This document shows, in pieces, positions 55,411 through 64,000 of a stretch of DNA of 64,000 nt; the first letter of the stretch is position 1, and each line of letters begins with the position of its first letter. The DNA comes from Blautia parvula (GTDB lineage: Bacteria; Bacillota; Clostridia; Lachnospirales; Lachnospiraceae). The translations under genes were made by a program, and so were the position numbers. The notes under the pieces are model-generated. The model did not search any database, was not told where the DNA came from, and saw only the letters and a list, made by a program, of their open reading frames with translations. The stretch is taken from the NCBI RefSeq assembly GCF_020215665.1, contig NZ_CP084061.1, forward strand, positions 1,674,001 to 1,738,000. Direction: 5' to 3'.

Positions 55411-55656
55411 CGGGAAATAAAAGAATAAAATTTCAGAAGAAGGGACTGCCCTGCCGGGTCAGCGCTCTCTTGTTTTATTGCTTTATTTCCCGTTATATAC
55501 TGCGTAAAAGGCTATGGACAATGTTTTGTCTGTAGCCTTTTGCTGTTTTACAGAGATATGCGTGCAGACGCAAGCAGATCATTTCTGCTTCCCACAATCT
55601 GTGTCATCAGCAGAAGGCGGATACATGAGAATGTATCACTGCCCTCTGCTTTTTTT
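55411..55656 (+). promoter_or_regulatory. Attenuator-type structured leader with terminator
   Basis: Three structures follow the leader peptide. Stem A: 55411-55430 with 55473-55492 (11 bp plus 7 bp with a 2-bp mismatch). Stem B: 55506-55521 with 55526-55541 (16 bp, two G-U), then a T-rich run. Stem C: 55609-55617 with 55642-55650 enclosing GATACAT/ATGTATC, then seven T, an intrinsic terminator. TTCTGCT at 55583-55589 can pair instead with AGCAGAA at 55609-55615, opening stem C. This matches transcription attenuation of the ABC-F gene, which starts 83 bp later. Confidence 0.75.
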
Positions 55657-55738
55657 GTCACCCAAACACGGCTGCAGACAGACCGGATCACACAACTTAG
55701 AATTTCAGACTGTAAAAAAAGAAAGGAAACATATAACC

Positions 55739-57280
55739 ATGAGTTTACTGGAAATCACCGGCCTGACACACACCTTCGGCGAAGGCCGGCTGTTTAAAGA
55801 TGCCGAAATGACACTCAACAAAGGAGAGCACATAGGAATCGTCGGCCAAAACGGTGCCGGGAAAAGTACCCTGATCAAAATCTGCACAGAACAGCTCATC
55901 CCAGACGCAGGCCGGATCACCTGGCACCCGAAGACAACCGTGGGCTATCTGGACCAGTATGCACAGATCGACCCCTGCATGACCATGGAGGATTTTCTCC
56001 GCTCCGCGTTTCACTCCCTTTATGTTTTGGAAGATAAAATGAACAGCCTCTATGAGCAGGCTGCCGGGGACATGGACGCGTTAAAGGCAGCAGCAGGCTG
56101 CCAGGAAGAACTTGAAATAAGCGGATTCTATACCATAGATACCCGCATCGAACAGGTAGCCTCCGGCCTCGGCCTTTTATCCCTGGGCCTTTCCCGACCG
56201 GTGTCACAGATGAGCGGCGGTCAGCGTGCAAAGGTCATTCTGGCAAAACTGCTGCTCCAAAAACCGGACGTCCTCCTTCTGGATGAACCCACCAATTTTC
56301 TTGACAAAGAACATGTTGCCTGGCTGGCAGACTATCTCTCAGCCCTTGATAATGCCTTCCTGATCGTATCACACGACTATGATTTTCTGGAAAAGACAGC
56401 AAACCGGATCTGTGATATTGACAACAGCAGAATATCCAAATACTATGGCACCTATTCTGAGTTTTTGAAGAAAAAGATTCTGCTCCGTGAGGATTATATC
56501 CGTCAGTATTCCGCACAGCAAAAAGAGATCAAAAAGACCGAGGAATTTATCCGGAAAAATATAGCCGGCCGCAAATCCCGGATGGCCCGGGGCAGACAAA
56601 AACAATTGGACCGTATGGATAAAATGGAAGCGCTTGATTTAAAAGAACTGAAACCATATTTCCGTTTTTCCGGCCTTCCGCTCACTGCAGCGGAGCATCT
56701 GTCTGTACATCGCCTGTCCGTGGGATACCATTATCCCCTTTTATCTGATCTGGATTTTTCCATTACAGGCGGACAGAAAACCGTAATTACAGGATTCAAC
56801 GGTATCGGTAAATCCACACTGCTCAAAACACTGCTGGGACAAATCCCCGCAAAAAAGGGCAGCTATACCTTTTCCGAACAGGTAAAGACCGGATATTTTG
56901 AACAGGACCTGCTCTGGCCAAACAGCACTCTCACTCCGGTCCAGATCGTATCTGACGCGTTTCCCGCCATGAACGTAAAAGAGATCCGAAAACACCTTTC
57001 CCTCTGCGGCATTACAAGCAAACACGCATCCCAGGCCATCGGGACACTGAGCGGCGGCGAACAGGCTAAGGTCAAACTATGCCTGCTCACCCTCACCCCC
57101 TGCAATTTTTTGATCCTGGACGAGCCCACAAATCATCTGGATATCCAGGCCAAAGAATCCCTGCGAACTGCCCTTCTCGACTTCCCGGGCAGTATTCTTC
57201 TTGTCTCCCACGAAGAATCCTTCTATGGGGGCCTGGTCCACAGAACCATTGACATTGAAAAAATCATGCGTAAAAAATAA
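55739..57280 (+). CDS. ABC-F family ATPase (ribosomal protection type)
   Basis: A 513-residue soluble protein with two ABC domains and no membrane segment. Walker A1 is GQNGAGKST (near 38) with signature QMSGGQRAK. Walker A2 is GFNGIGKST with LSGGEQAK. Both have the LLLDEPTNFLD/LILDEPTNHLD pattern. The linker between the domains (about residues 245-300) is long, basic and helical, as in ABC-F ribosome-binding proteins. These displace antibiotics or rescue stalled ribosomes. The ATG at 55739 follows AAAGGA; a longer in-frame extension from 55514 was rejected. The leader with terminator argues for antibiotic-inducible expression. Confidence 0.88.
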   Translation: MSLLEITGLTHTFGEGRLFKDAEMTLNKGEHIGIVGQNGAGKSTLIKICTEQLIPDAGRITWHPKTTVGYLDQYAQIDPCMTMEDFLRSAFHSLYVLEDKMNSLYEQAAGDMDALKAAAGCQEELEISGFYTIDTRIEQVASGLGLLSLGLSRPVSQMSGGQRAKVILAKLLLQKPDVLLLDEPTNFLDKEHVAWLADYLSALDNAFLIVSHDYDFLEKTANRICDIDNSRISKYYGTYSEFLKKKILLREDYIRQYSAQQKEIKKTEEFIRKNIAGRKSRMARGRQKQLDRMDKMEALDLKELKPYFRFSGLPLTAAEHLSVHRLSVGYHYPLLSDLDFSITGGQKTVITGFNGIGKSTLLKTLLGQIPAKKGSYTFSEQVKTGYFEQDLLWPNSTLTPVQIVSDAFPAMNVKEIRKHLSLCGITSKHASQAIGTLSGGEQAKVKLCLLTLTPCNFLILDEPTNHLDIQAKESLRTALLDFPGSILLVSHEESFYGGLVHRTIDIEKIMRKK

Positions 57281-57368
57281 TGCCAAAGCGTTATAGAAAC
57301 GTTATCTTTTCATGCTACGATTCTTCCTGTAAAAGAAACAGCCCCATTACAAGAAAGGATAAATACAC

Positions 57369-58088
57369 ATGAAAAATTTAATTCTTGAAACTGAAAACTT
57401 ATCCAAACAATATGGAGAACAAATGGCTGTCCGCAATGTTTCCCTGCAAATTGAACGAGGCAGTATTTACGGTCTCCTCGGACCGAACGGCGCCGGAAAA
57501 TCCACAACGCTGAAAATGCTGGTTGGCCTTCTCCGCCCCACAGGCGGCCGGATTATCCTGGACGGCAGGCCGTGGCAAAGGGAATCCCTTTCCAAAATCG
57601 GTTCTCTCATTGAGTCCCCTGCCCTGTACGGCAACCTGACAGCGGAAGAAAACCTTCTGGTGCATACCAGACTTTTGAAGATCCCCAAAACTAAGATCAC
57701 AGAGGTTCTGGAAACCGTCAATTTAAAAAACACCGGCAAAAAGCGTGTCTCGCAGTTTTCCATGGGTATGAAGCAGCGGCTTGGCATTGCAGCCGCCCTT
57801 CTCAATGACCCGGAACTTCTGATCCTGGATGAGCCCACCAACGGGCTTGACCCTTTCGGCATTCAGGAGCTGAGAGAGCTGATCGTCTCTTTTTCCGAAA
57901 AAGGCATGACCGTAATCCTCTCCAGCCATATTTTATCCGAGGTTTCCCAGGTTGCGGACACCATCGGCATCATCAGCGGCGGAAAGCTTTTATTTCAGGG
58001 AATGCCGGATTCCGATGAAAATCTGGAGAACTTCTTCACAGAGGTTATACTGAAAGGAGGGAAAAACTGTGAGTGGACTGAAATCTGA
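57369..58088 (+). CDS. LanF/CprA-type antimicrobial peptide ABC transporter ATPase
   Basis: A 239-residue ABC ATPase. Walker A is GPNGAGKST and Walker B is LLILDEPTNGLD, with signature SMGMKQRLG. The loop that normally holds Gln reads LIESPALYGNLTA, so Glu replaces the Q-loop Gln. That E-loop is the mark of lantibiotic-immunity transporters (LanF) and of CprA/BcrA-like proteins. It drives export of peptides from the membrane. It lies 88 bp after the ABC-F gene and overlaps the start of the first permease. Confidence 0.92.
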   Translation: MKNLILETENLSKQYGEQMAVRNVSLQIERGSIYGLLGPNGAGKSTTLKMLVGLLRPTGGRIILDGRPWQRESLSKIGSLIESPALYGNLTAEENLLVHTRLLKIPKTKITEVLETVNLKNTGKKRVSQFSMGMKQRLGIAAALLNDPELLILDEPTNGLDPFGIQELRELIVSFSEKGMTVILSSHILSEVSQVADTIGIISGGKLLFQGMPDSDENLENFFTEVILKGGKNCEWTEI

Positions 58089-58839
58089 GCTTTTAAAATA
58101 TAAAAGAACATTTATGGGGAAACTGATTATATTCATTCCTGTATTTTTCGCCGTATACGCCCTGGTCACCCAGACATCCCTTATGGAAAATCCCATGTCT
58201 GAGAGCAGTTCCTGGAAATGGGAGAGTCTTTTAGCCCTTATTTTTAACTGGTGGCCCTTTGTGTTCCTGCCCCTGGGCTATGCGCTCTTCGCCGCCCTGG
58301 CTGCTGCCCAGGAAAAAAAATCCGGTGATTACCGTGCTCTGCGTGCCCGCAATATCCATCCTATGGCACTCTGGATCAATAAGATCACAGCTATGGCTTT
58401 CTTTGGCCTGCTTTCCACTCTTGTCCTCATGGCTGCGGCTGTCACGGCCGGCCTGCTTACAAATGCGGGAGCCCTGCCCTTCGGGAAGATTTTTACAGCC
58501 GGCATGGTCTGTTGGCTCTCTTCCCTCACACTGATTCCCATCCAGCTATGGGCTGCTGTGTGGAAGGGATTATTTCTCAGTATGGGAATCGGATTCCTGG
58601 GTATGATCACAGGAGTCCTGGCAGCGCCAATGTCTTTTTGGATGGCAGTTCCCTGGAGCTGGGCCACAAGAATGATGTGTCCCCTGATCGGTGTACATCC
58701 AAACGGCATCCTTTTACATGCAGGTGATCCCCTTCTGGATTTTTCTGTGATTCCTGTGGGACTTGCTGTTTCTCTGGCTGCGTTTTCTGCATTTACACTG
58801 CTCACTGCAGCCTGGTTCGCAAGAAGGGAGGCGAAATGA
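58069..58839 (+). CDS. Lantibiotic immunity ABC transporter permease, MutE/EpiE type
   Basis: A 256-residue membrane protein with six helices, beginning at GTG with AAAGGAGGG upstream. LKSELLKYKRTFMGKLI at the N-terminus and the WWPFVFLPLGYALFAAL helix are typical of the LanE-like permease. It overlaps the ATPase gene by 20 bases and the next permease by four, so the three subunits are made together. It would help remove cationic antimicrobial peptides from the membrane. Confidence 0.9.
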   Translation: MSGLKSELLKYKRTFMGKLIIFIPVFFAVYALVTQTSLMENPMSESSSWKWESLLALIFNWWPFVFLPLGYALFAALAAAQEKKSGDYRALRARNIHPMALWINKITAMAFFGLLSTLVLMAAAVTAGLLTNAGALPFGKIFTAGMVCWLSSLTLIPIQLWAAVWKGLFLSMGIGFLGMITGVLAAPMSFWMAVPWSWATRMMCPLIGVHPNGILLHAGDPLLDFSVIPVGLAVSLAAFSAFTLLTAAWFARREAK

Positions 58840-59615
58840 TGCGCTTTTTATGGTCAGAATGGCTCAGGACAAAACGGACGGCGATCCGTTTTCTCACATT
58901 CTGTATGCCGGTCCTTTTTTCCCTTTGTGCAGCCGCCTACCTCATATCACATCCCGGCAGTACACAGGCATTTGCCTTTGAAGGATTTTTTACCATATGG
59001 ACCGTATTTTTCATTCCCATAGGGGCAGGTGTCTTCGCAGGATTTCTTGTACATGAGGAAGAGCTTGCCGGCAGTTTTAACGGATTTTTAGGAACCGGTA
59101 TTTCCAGAATCAAACTTTATATGGGAAAGTTCTCGCTTCTGCTGTTCTGCCTGACCGCCTGTACCTTTACAGCGGTGCTGACACTTTGCGTCTGCGTAAA
59201 GCCGATAATGCCGGAAGTTGTCTCATTCCGGCTGTTTCTTCCGGCTGCTGCCCTTATGGTGGTGGGAACACTTCCCCTCCTTGCCCTCCACCTGTGGATA
59301 AGTTTTGCATGGGGCATGGGCGCTTCCATCGGCATCAGCATGGGCGGTCTGCTCATGGCAGCCATTCTGGGACTCACCGGCATAGGATCCCGGATCTGGC
59401 CCCTGATTCCCTGGACATGGCCGGTAAAATTAGGTATGCTGCCGGGTGCTCTGATTCTGGAAGAAAGCGCTGCCATCCGATCCACAGAGATTTTTTCCGG
59501 TATCATGCACACAGCCGCCGTGGGATTCAGTGCAGCCGCAGCCGGCCTGCTTCTCTTCCTGGCAGGCGGAATGATGTGGTTTCATTTATGGGAAGGAAGG
59601 AAAAACTGCGAGTAA
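58836..59615 (+). CDS. Lantibiotic immunity ABC transporter permease, MutG type
   Basis: A 259-residue membrane protein with six helices. MMRFLWSEWLRTKRTAIR at the start and EELAGSFNGFLGTGISR around 70 (after the first loop) fit the LanG-like partner. It is translationally coupled to the MutE-type gene by a 4-base overlap. Together with the ATPase it forms a LanFEG/CprABC-type defence transporter. Confidence 0.9.
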   Translation: MMRFLWSEWLRTKRTAIRFLTFCMPVLFSLCAAAYLISHPGSTQAFAFEGFFTIWTVFFIPIGAGVFAGFLVHEEELAGSFNGFLGTGISRIKLYMGKFSLLLFCLTACTFTAVLTLCVCVKPIMPEVVSFRLFLPAAALMVVGTLPLLALHLWISFAWGMGASIGISMGGLLMAAILGLTGIGSRIWPLIPWTWPVKLGMLPGALILEESAAIRSTEIFSGIMHTAAVGFSAAAAGLLLFLAGGMMWFHLWEGRKNCE

Positions 59616-59639
59616 CCAAAAAAAGAAAGGAAAACTATC

Positions 59640-60332
59640 TTGAGCAGAATACTGATCATTGACGATGAGACAGACCTGGTCATGCTGCTGGAGGACGAGC
59701 TGCGCGCAAAAGGCCATGACGTACTCACTGCCTATGACGGACAGACCGGCATAGAGCTCTCCAAAAAACAGCCTGATCTTATTATACTGGACATTATGAT
59801 GCCCGGAACTGATGGATTTGAAGTCTGCCGGGCAATCCGGGACGAGGTCCTGTGCCCCATTATTTTTTTGAGTGCCAGGCAATCCGAGACGGATAAAGTC
59901 AGGGGACTGACCCTTGGCGGTGACGATTACGTGACAAAACCCTTTGGTCTTCGGGAACTGATGGCACGGATTGACGCCAATCTGCGAAGGGAAAAGCGCT
60001 CACAATATATCAATGCAGAGCATAAACGCTCCAAACTCTATTTCGGAACGCTCTGCCTGTACCTGAAAGAACGCGCTGTCAAAATTGAGGGCAGCAGGAT
60101 CGATCTGACCAGACGGGAATACGACATTGTGGAGCTCCTTGCCCTCCACGCAGGCCAGGTCTTCTCAAGAGAACAGATCTATGAAAAAGTCTGGGGCTAT
60201 GATTCCGAGGGGGATTCCGCAACGGTTGTGGAGCGGATCAAAAATATACGCGCAAAATTTGCCGCAGTGACCCCCGGCAGAGAATACATTTCCACAGTCT
60301 GGGGGATCGGATATAAATGGAACAAAATGTGA
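59640..60332 (+). CDS. OmpR-family response regulator (CprR-like)
   Basis: A 230-residue response regulator. The receiver has acid pocket DDET at 9-12, phospho-acceptor Asp in LIILDIMMPGTDGFE (about 52) and Lys in DDYVTKPFGLREL. The C-terminal winged helix contains the SREQIYEKVWGYD and VVERIKNIR segments. Its start is TTG at 59640 with AAAGGA upstream. It lies 24 bp after the permease gene and overlaps the first possible start of the kinase. It likely turns on the transporter in response to antimicrobial peptides. Confidence 0.93.
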   Translation: MSRILIIDDETDLVMLLEDELRAKGHDVLTAYDGQTGIELSKKQPDLIILDIMMPGTDGFEVCRAIRDEVLCPIIFLSARQSETDKVRGLTLGGDDYVTKPFGLRELMARIDANLRREKRSQYINAEHKRSKLYFGTLCLYLKERAVKIEGSRIDLTRREYDIVELLALHAGQVFSREQIYEKVWGYDSEGDSATVVERIKNIRAKFAAVTPGREYISTVWGIGYKWNKM

Positions 60333-60349
60333 AAAGGCGGGAAAATAAA

Positions 60350-61777
60350 ATGAAGAACAAATCACTTGCCGCCCAGTTCAGGCATACATTTCTTATGACC
60401 CTGGCAGCCTGCCTGACAGCCACCGTGCTGACCTATGTGCTGGCTGCCGCCCTGTTTGCCTATGCTCTTGACAGGTATATTTTACCGGCAAATTATTATC
60501 AGCAGCAGGTTTCCGATGTGGCCGCATATGTCCGTGAAAAAAACAGGGCACTGCTGTCCCCATCAGAGGAAAATGGATTAAAACATTCTTTTCAGGGGAA
60601 CGGCATGCTCTATCAGGTGGTGGATTCCCGGGGTAATCTCCTGTACGGCACCAATGCTCAAAAACCCTTTGCCTCAGCTGAGGAACTTTTTGACAGCTTC
60701 GCGGATGAAACCGTCATCCGTCAGGGGTATTACATTTATACAGTCCCCATCACAGAGGAAAGCGGGGAACACGCAGGTGCTGTACTTCTCTTCTACCATA
60801 TAAGCCCCACATTTGCCAATCATAAAGGATGGGTGGTCTCTGCCGTTCTTCTTCTGGCTCTGCTCTCTCCGTTTTTCTACATGATTGGTTTTACCCTGCT
60901 GTTTTCAAGAATCTTTGCTAAAAATGTAAATGCGCCTCTGCAGCTTTTGACGGAAGCCTCTAAAAAGATCAAAGAAAAAAATCTGGATTTTGAAATCAAC
61001 TATTCTTCAGACAATGAACTTGGCAGGCTGTGCAGTGCCTTTTCAGAGATGAAGGAGGAACTGAAAAAATCCCTGTCCGCCCAGTGGGAAATGGAACAGG
61101 AACGTGTCTGGATGGCGGAATCCCTGGCGCACGATTTAAAATCCCCCCTTTCAATCATACTGGGGTATACAGACTCCCTGCTTGAAAACACACCGGACGA
61201 CACGGAAAAGCTCCGCAGATACCTGACTGTCATCAGGGACAATACAAAGAAAAGCACTGCTCTGGTCCAGCAGATGCAGTATGCCTCCGATCTTGAAAGA
61301 TCCGGCCTCCGACTGGAGCCGTCCCCACTTGATATCGCTGTATTTCTCACACAAAAAGTTCAGGACTATCAACTGCCGGCCCGGCAAAAGGGAATCACCC
61401 TCTCCCTTCACCTTCCTGAGCGGATACCACGTTCTGTCTGCACTGACGCGGATAAACTGGCACGTATCCTTGACAACGTCATCTCCAACAGCCTGCAGTA
61501 TACCCCGCAGGGCGGCAGAATAGACATTTCCGTAAAGGCGGAAAAAAACCGGCTGCGCTATATTGTCTGCGATACAGGAAGCGGCTTTGGCCCGAAAGAT
61601 TTGAAAAAGGCACTGGATAAATTTTACCGCGGTGACGAATCCCGGCAGAGTAAAGGAGGCCACTCCGGCCTGGGCCTGTACATTGCCGCGCAGCTGGCCG
61701 GGCAGCTTGGCGGATCTGTTGAAATCGGAAACACCAAAGCCGGCGGCGCATGTGTGACCTTCTGGCACAGCATTTAA
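60350..61777 (+). CDS. Sensor histidine kinase (CprK-like)
   Basis: A 475-residue membrane kinase. Two helices (about 15-40 and 155-180) enclose a moderate outside loop. HAMP-like linker sequence follows, then the H-box ESLAHDLKSPLSIIL (about 260). The N-box DNVISNSLQYTPQ and the G-boxes DTGSGFG and GHSGLGLYIA complete the ATPase. The ATG at 60350 follows AAGGCGGG and gives a short N-terminus with positive charge; an in-frame ATG at 60317 is weaker. It is the last gene of the defence operon. Confidence 0.92.
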   Translation: MKNKSLAAQFRHTFLMTLAACLTATVLTYVLAAALFAYALDRYILPANYYQQQVSDVAAYVREKNRALLSPSEENGLKHSFQGNGMLYQVVDSRGNLLYGTNAQKPFASAEELFDSFADETVIRQGYYIYTVPITEESGEHAGAVLLFYHISPTFANHKGWVVSAVLLLALLSPFFYMIGFTLLFSRIFAKNVNAPLQLLTEASKKIKEKNLDFEINYSSDNELGRLCSAFSEMKEELKKSLSAQWEMEQERVWMAESLAHDLKSPLSIILGYTDSLLENTPDDTEKLRRYLTVIRDNTKKSTALVQQMQYASDLERSGLRLEPSPLDIAVFLTQKVQDYQLPARQKGITLSLHLPERIPRSVCTDADKLARILDNVISNSLQYTPQGGRIDISVKAEKNRLRYIVCDTGSGFGPKDLKKALDKFYRGDESRQSKGGHSGLGLYIAAQLAGQLGGSVEIGNTKAGGACVTFWHSI

Positions 61778-61785
61778 TCATAAGA

Positions 61786-61821
61786 AGAAGGCTGATCTTC
61801 GCGGGACCAGCCTTCTTTTTC
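61786..61821 (+). terminator. Terminator after the sensor kinase gene
   Basis: AGAAGGCTG (61786-61794) pairs with CAGCCTTCT (61808-61816), followed by TTTTTC. It separates the plus-strand operon from the converging sugar transporter genes and can act in both directions. Confidence 0.88.
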
Positions 61822-61844
61822 TGTTCTGCTGTGCGCAGATATTT

Positions 61845-62693
61845 TTATGCTTTTGTACCTGTCAGCGCAATGCCCTCAATGAACTGTTTCTGGAAAATCA
61901 GATAGATCACGATCATAGGCACCATAGCCAGCACAGACCCTGCCATCAGGTTGGGGTAATTCACGGAAAACTGTCCGCGAAGCGTCGACAATCCTGAGGA
62001 AAGCGTCAGCATATCCAGCTTGGTATTTACGATCAGCGGCCACATCAGGTCCGCATAGGCAAACAATGCCGTGAACACTGCGAGTGCCGCGATCGCCGTC
62101 TTCGTAAGCGGAAATGCAATGCTCACAAAGGTTCTGAACTGCCCGCATCCGTCTATTCTGGCTGCCTCGATCAGATCATCCGGGATTCCCATATACGTCT
62201 GCCTGAGGAAAAAGGTACCAAAGGCACTCACAAGTCCCGGGAACACCAGCGCGAAGATGGAATCCGTCCTGCCTATGGCAGAGATCATTTCATACTGGGG
62301 TAGAATAAACACCTGCGCCGGGAACATAAGCTGTGATACCACCAGCGCAAAGCACAGATTCTTCATGGGAAAATGTACCTTTGCAAAGGCGTATGCCGCC
62401 ATGGACGAAAATACGACTGCACAGACCACGCGGATGAAGATCATCATCAGCGTATTATAATACAGCTTCAAAAACGGGAGACTGTTCGTCACCTGTATAT
62501 ATGCCGCTGTATTCTGAAACGACTCCGGGAAAAATGTAGGCGGCACCAATGTCGTCTCCGGTACACTCTTAAAACTTGTCAAAATCATCCATAAAAATGG
62601 AAAAATCATTATTACACTGCCGAGTATCAGCACAAGATATATAAAAATATTGGCTTTGCTGATCTTTCTGCCATTTCTGCTTGCTCCAGCCAT
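61845..62693 (-). CDS. Carbohydrate ABC transporter permease (MalG type)
   Basis: A 282-residue inner membrane permease with six helices. The EAA loop EAARIDGCGQFRTFVSIAFPL (about 185-205, seen in part) contacts the ATPase. The start ATG at 62693 follows AGGAGG; a GTG one codon before it is possible. It works with the MalF-type permease 22 bp upstream and the binding protein beyond it. No ATPase gene is in the window; such transporters often share an MsmK-type ATPase. Confidence 0.92.
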   Translation of the reverse strand: MAGASRNGRKISKANIFIYLVLILGSVIMIFPFLWMILTSFKSVPETTLVPPTFFPESFQNTAAYIQVTNSLPFLKLYYNTLMMIFIRVVCAVVFSSMAAYAFAKVHFPMKNLCFALVVSQLMFPAQVFILPQYEMISAIGRTDSIFALVFPGLVSAFGTFFLRQTYMGIPDDLIEAARIDGCGQFRTFVSIAFPLTKTAIAALAVFTALFAYADLMWPLIVNTKLDMLTLSSGLSTLRGQFSVNYPNLMAGSVLAMVPMIVIYLIFQKQFIEGIALTGTKA

Positions 62694-62714
62694 CACCTGT
62701 AACCTCCTCCTGCA

Positions 62715-63632
62715 TCACACATCGTAAGTAACCCATTTTTTCTGTCCGATAAACTGAATGATCGTTATAACGGCGATCAATATCACACACCAGACAACCA
62801 GCGCAGAACCGTATCCCTTATTATTTTTCACAAATGTTTCCTGATAGAAATTATAAAGGATCGTCTCCGCACTGCGGATCGCAGGGTTTGTCTTCTCAAT
62901 CATCATATAGACAATATCGAATACTTTCAGGGATGCCATCACACGCATCATCAGGACAAAAAACAGGGTTGGTGAAACCAGGGGAACCGTGATCTTCCGA
63001 AACTGCTGGAATCCCGTGGCGCCGTCTATCCTTGCCGCCTCATAATAGGTTCTGGATATACTCTGCAGCCCTGAAAGAAGCAGGATGGCATCATATCCCA
63101 CGCTGCTCCAGATCGTCACGATGGCGCAGGTCAGAAGCGCTGTCTTAGGGTCTGCGATCCAGTTGATATCCGAGGGAAGATGCAGCGCCCCAAGTACGGT
63201 ATTGATGATTCCGTACTCAGAGTTAAACAGCCACTTCCACACCATGGCTACCGCCGCCGGAGCAACTACCATGGGGAGAAAGTAAATGGCTCTGAATACT
63301 GTTTTTCCCTTGATCTTCTGGTCCAGCAGAACCGCGATGATAAGGCCGAAGATCACGGTCACCGGAACCGTAAGGACCATAAATACCAGTGTATTTTTCG
63401 TGATGGTCCAGAAGCCGGCGCTCTGGAACATTTTAATATAATTGTCCAGTCCCACAAATGTCCACTTTCCGAAGGCTCCTGATTTGAAAAAGCTCATATA
63501 AACCGTCCGAAGCAGCGGATAAATGTTCAGGATGATCAATCCGATGACGGTTGGCATCACCATAAAGAATCCCGTTGCCGCACCTTTGCTGTATTTTGTC
63601 TTTGTTTTCTGCTGTCTTGCCACCTCGTCCAC
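62715..63632 (-). CDS. Carbohydrate ABC transporter permease (MalF type)
   Basis: A 305-residue permease with six helices. The EAA loop is YYEAARIDGATGFQQFRKI, near residue 200. It starts at a GTG (63632), or possibly at the GTG three codons later, because the upstream signal is weak. It sits between the binding protein and the MalG-type gene. The sugar is not known. Confidence 0.9.
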   Translation of the reverse strand: MDEVARQQKTKTKYSKGAATGFFMVMPTVIGLIILNIYPLLRTVYMSFFKSGAFGKWTFVGLDNYIKMFQSAGFWTITKNTLVFMVLTVPVTVIFGLIIAVLLDQKIKGKTVFRAIYFLPMVVAPAAVAMVWKWLFNSEYGIINTVLGALHLPSDINWIADPKTALLTCAIVTIWSSVGYDAILLLSGLQSISRTYYEAARIDGATGFQQFRKITVPLVSPTLFFVLMMRVMASLKVFDIVYMMIEKTNPAIRSAETILYNFYQETFVKNNKGYGSALVVWCVILIAVITIIQFIGQKKWVTYDV

Positions 63633-63641
63633 CTCTCATTC

Positions 63642-64000
63642 TCAGTGTTCTGTAGCCAGGCTCTCATCCACTTGCTGCTGACACTGTTTACATGCATCCT
63701 CAAAACTCATATTTCCGCTGTATACCTCCAGAAGTGTTGCCTCAACCTCCGGGAACCAGGTGGATTTTGTCTTGGAATAGGGATACTGTACGCTGTACGC
63801 AAGCTGGTCTACATATGCCTGTACATTCTTACCCTCATAGTTTTTGGACCAGGATTCGCCTGTTCCGTTGAAGGCCGGGATCGCTGCTCCGTTTTCTCCG
63901 TGGATAATGGCTGCCTCCTCGGTTCCCAGGAATTTCAGGACATCTTTTACCACATCCAGGTTCGGGTTATCTGCTGCTGTGGCGTATGCAAGTCCGTTGG
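63642..64000 (-). CDS. Extracellular sugar-binding protein, C-terminal part (partial)
   Basis: Only the last about 119 residues are in the window; the frame stays open to the right edge, so the 5' end lies beyond it. The visible part (NGLAYATAADNPNLDVVKDV, then KFLGTEEAAII and the AYVDQLAYSVQYPYSK segment) fits the C-terminal domain of family 1 solute-binding proteins. It delivers the sugar to the two permeases downstream. Confidence 0.88.
   Translation of the reverse strand, partial: NGLAYATAADNPNLDVVKDVLKFLGTEEAAIIHGENGAAIPAFNGTGESWSKNYEGKNVQAYVDQLAYSVQYPYSKTKSTWFPEVEATLLEVYSGNMSFEDACKQCQQQVDESLATEH

Noticed and set aside
55514-55738. N-terminal extension of the ABC-F gene
   Set aside because: The extension runs through the terminator hairpin and lacks a start signal; the ATG at 55739 has a ribosome binding site and the family N-terminus.

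Overview
The window looks like a chromosome segment of an anaerobic, amino-acid-fermenting Clostridia member, probably Lachnospiraceae or a close relative. I infer this from the moderate GC content, strong AGGAGG-type ribosome binding sites, coenzyme B12-dependent glutamate fermentation genes, class I fumarase-type hydratase, corrinoid-methyltransferase homologues and a Cpr/LanFEG-type antimicrobial-peptide defence locus. No rRNA, tRNA, CRISPR array or phage genes were seen. Genes lie almost entirely on the minus strand up to about 54.5 kb; the exceptions are glutaminase and, after 54.7 kb, a plus-strand block.

Layout. 0-12 kb holds housekeeping and metal-dependent hydrolase genes (Rpn-type nuclease, phosphotriesterase-like lactonase, AlaX editing protein, homoserine dehydrogenase, PHP and amidohydrolase proteins, SseB-like, MBL-fold, diguanylate cyclase). 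It also holds two copies of a small MITE-like repeat whose internal hairpin is kept in structure but not in sequence. 11.9-26.6 kb is one co-directional block of 14 genes. It runs from urocanate (hutU, hutI, ftcD, cyclodeaminase) to glutamate, then through the methylaspartate route (glmS/L/E, methylaspartate ammonia-lyase, mesaconase, citramalate lyase DEF) to acetate and pyruvate. It contains no histidine ammonia-lyase. 26.8-32.7 kb carries a peptidase, a regulator, an M20 amidohydrolase and a two-protein membrane transporter, followed by glutaminase and trxBA.

35.4-54.5 kb is the most unusual part. One long minus-strand transcription unit encodes two histidine-ammonia-lyase-fold proteins that both lack the Ala-Ser-Gly triad needed to make the MIO cofactor. 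It also encodes two aconitase-X large/small pairs, two non-pyrrolysine MttB-family methyltransferases, an Ldh2-type dehydrogenase, RidA, a sodium:solute symporter with its small partner, and an orphan protein. A BTAD/AAA/TPR regulator, a 4Fe-4S protein and an AGCS symporter sit upstream, with a near-perfect operator palindrome. The set looks like a duplicated module for catabolism of one or more quaternary-amine (betaine) amino-acid derivatives. By analogy with ergothionase, the MIO-less lyases could expel trimethylamine; if the substrate were a histidine betaine, the product would feed the neighbouring hut block. This link is inference.

54.7-61.8 kb (plus strand) encodes a secreted peptide made of six 17-residue repeats, then an ABC-F protein behind a leader peptide and attenuator, then a LanF/E/G-type transporter with a two-component system. 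61.8-64 kb is a sugar ABC transporter (two permeases and the C-terminal end of the binding protein), cut by the window edge.
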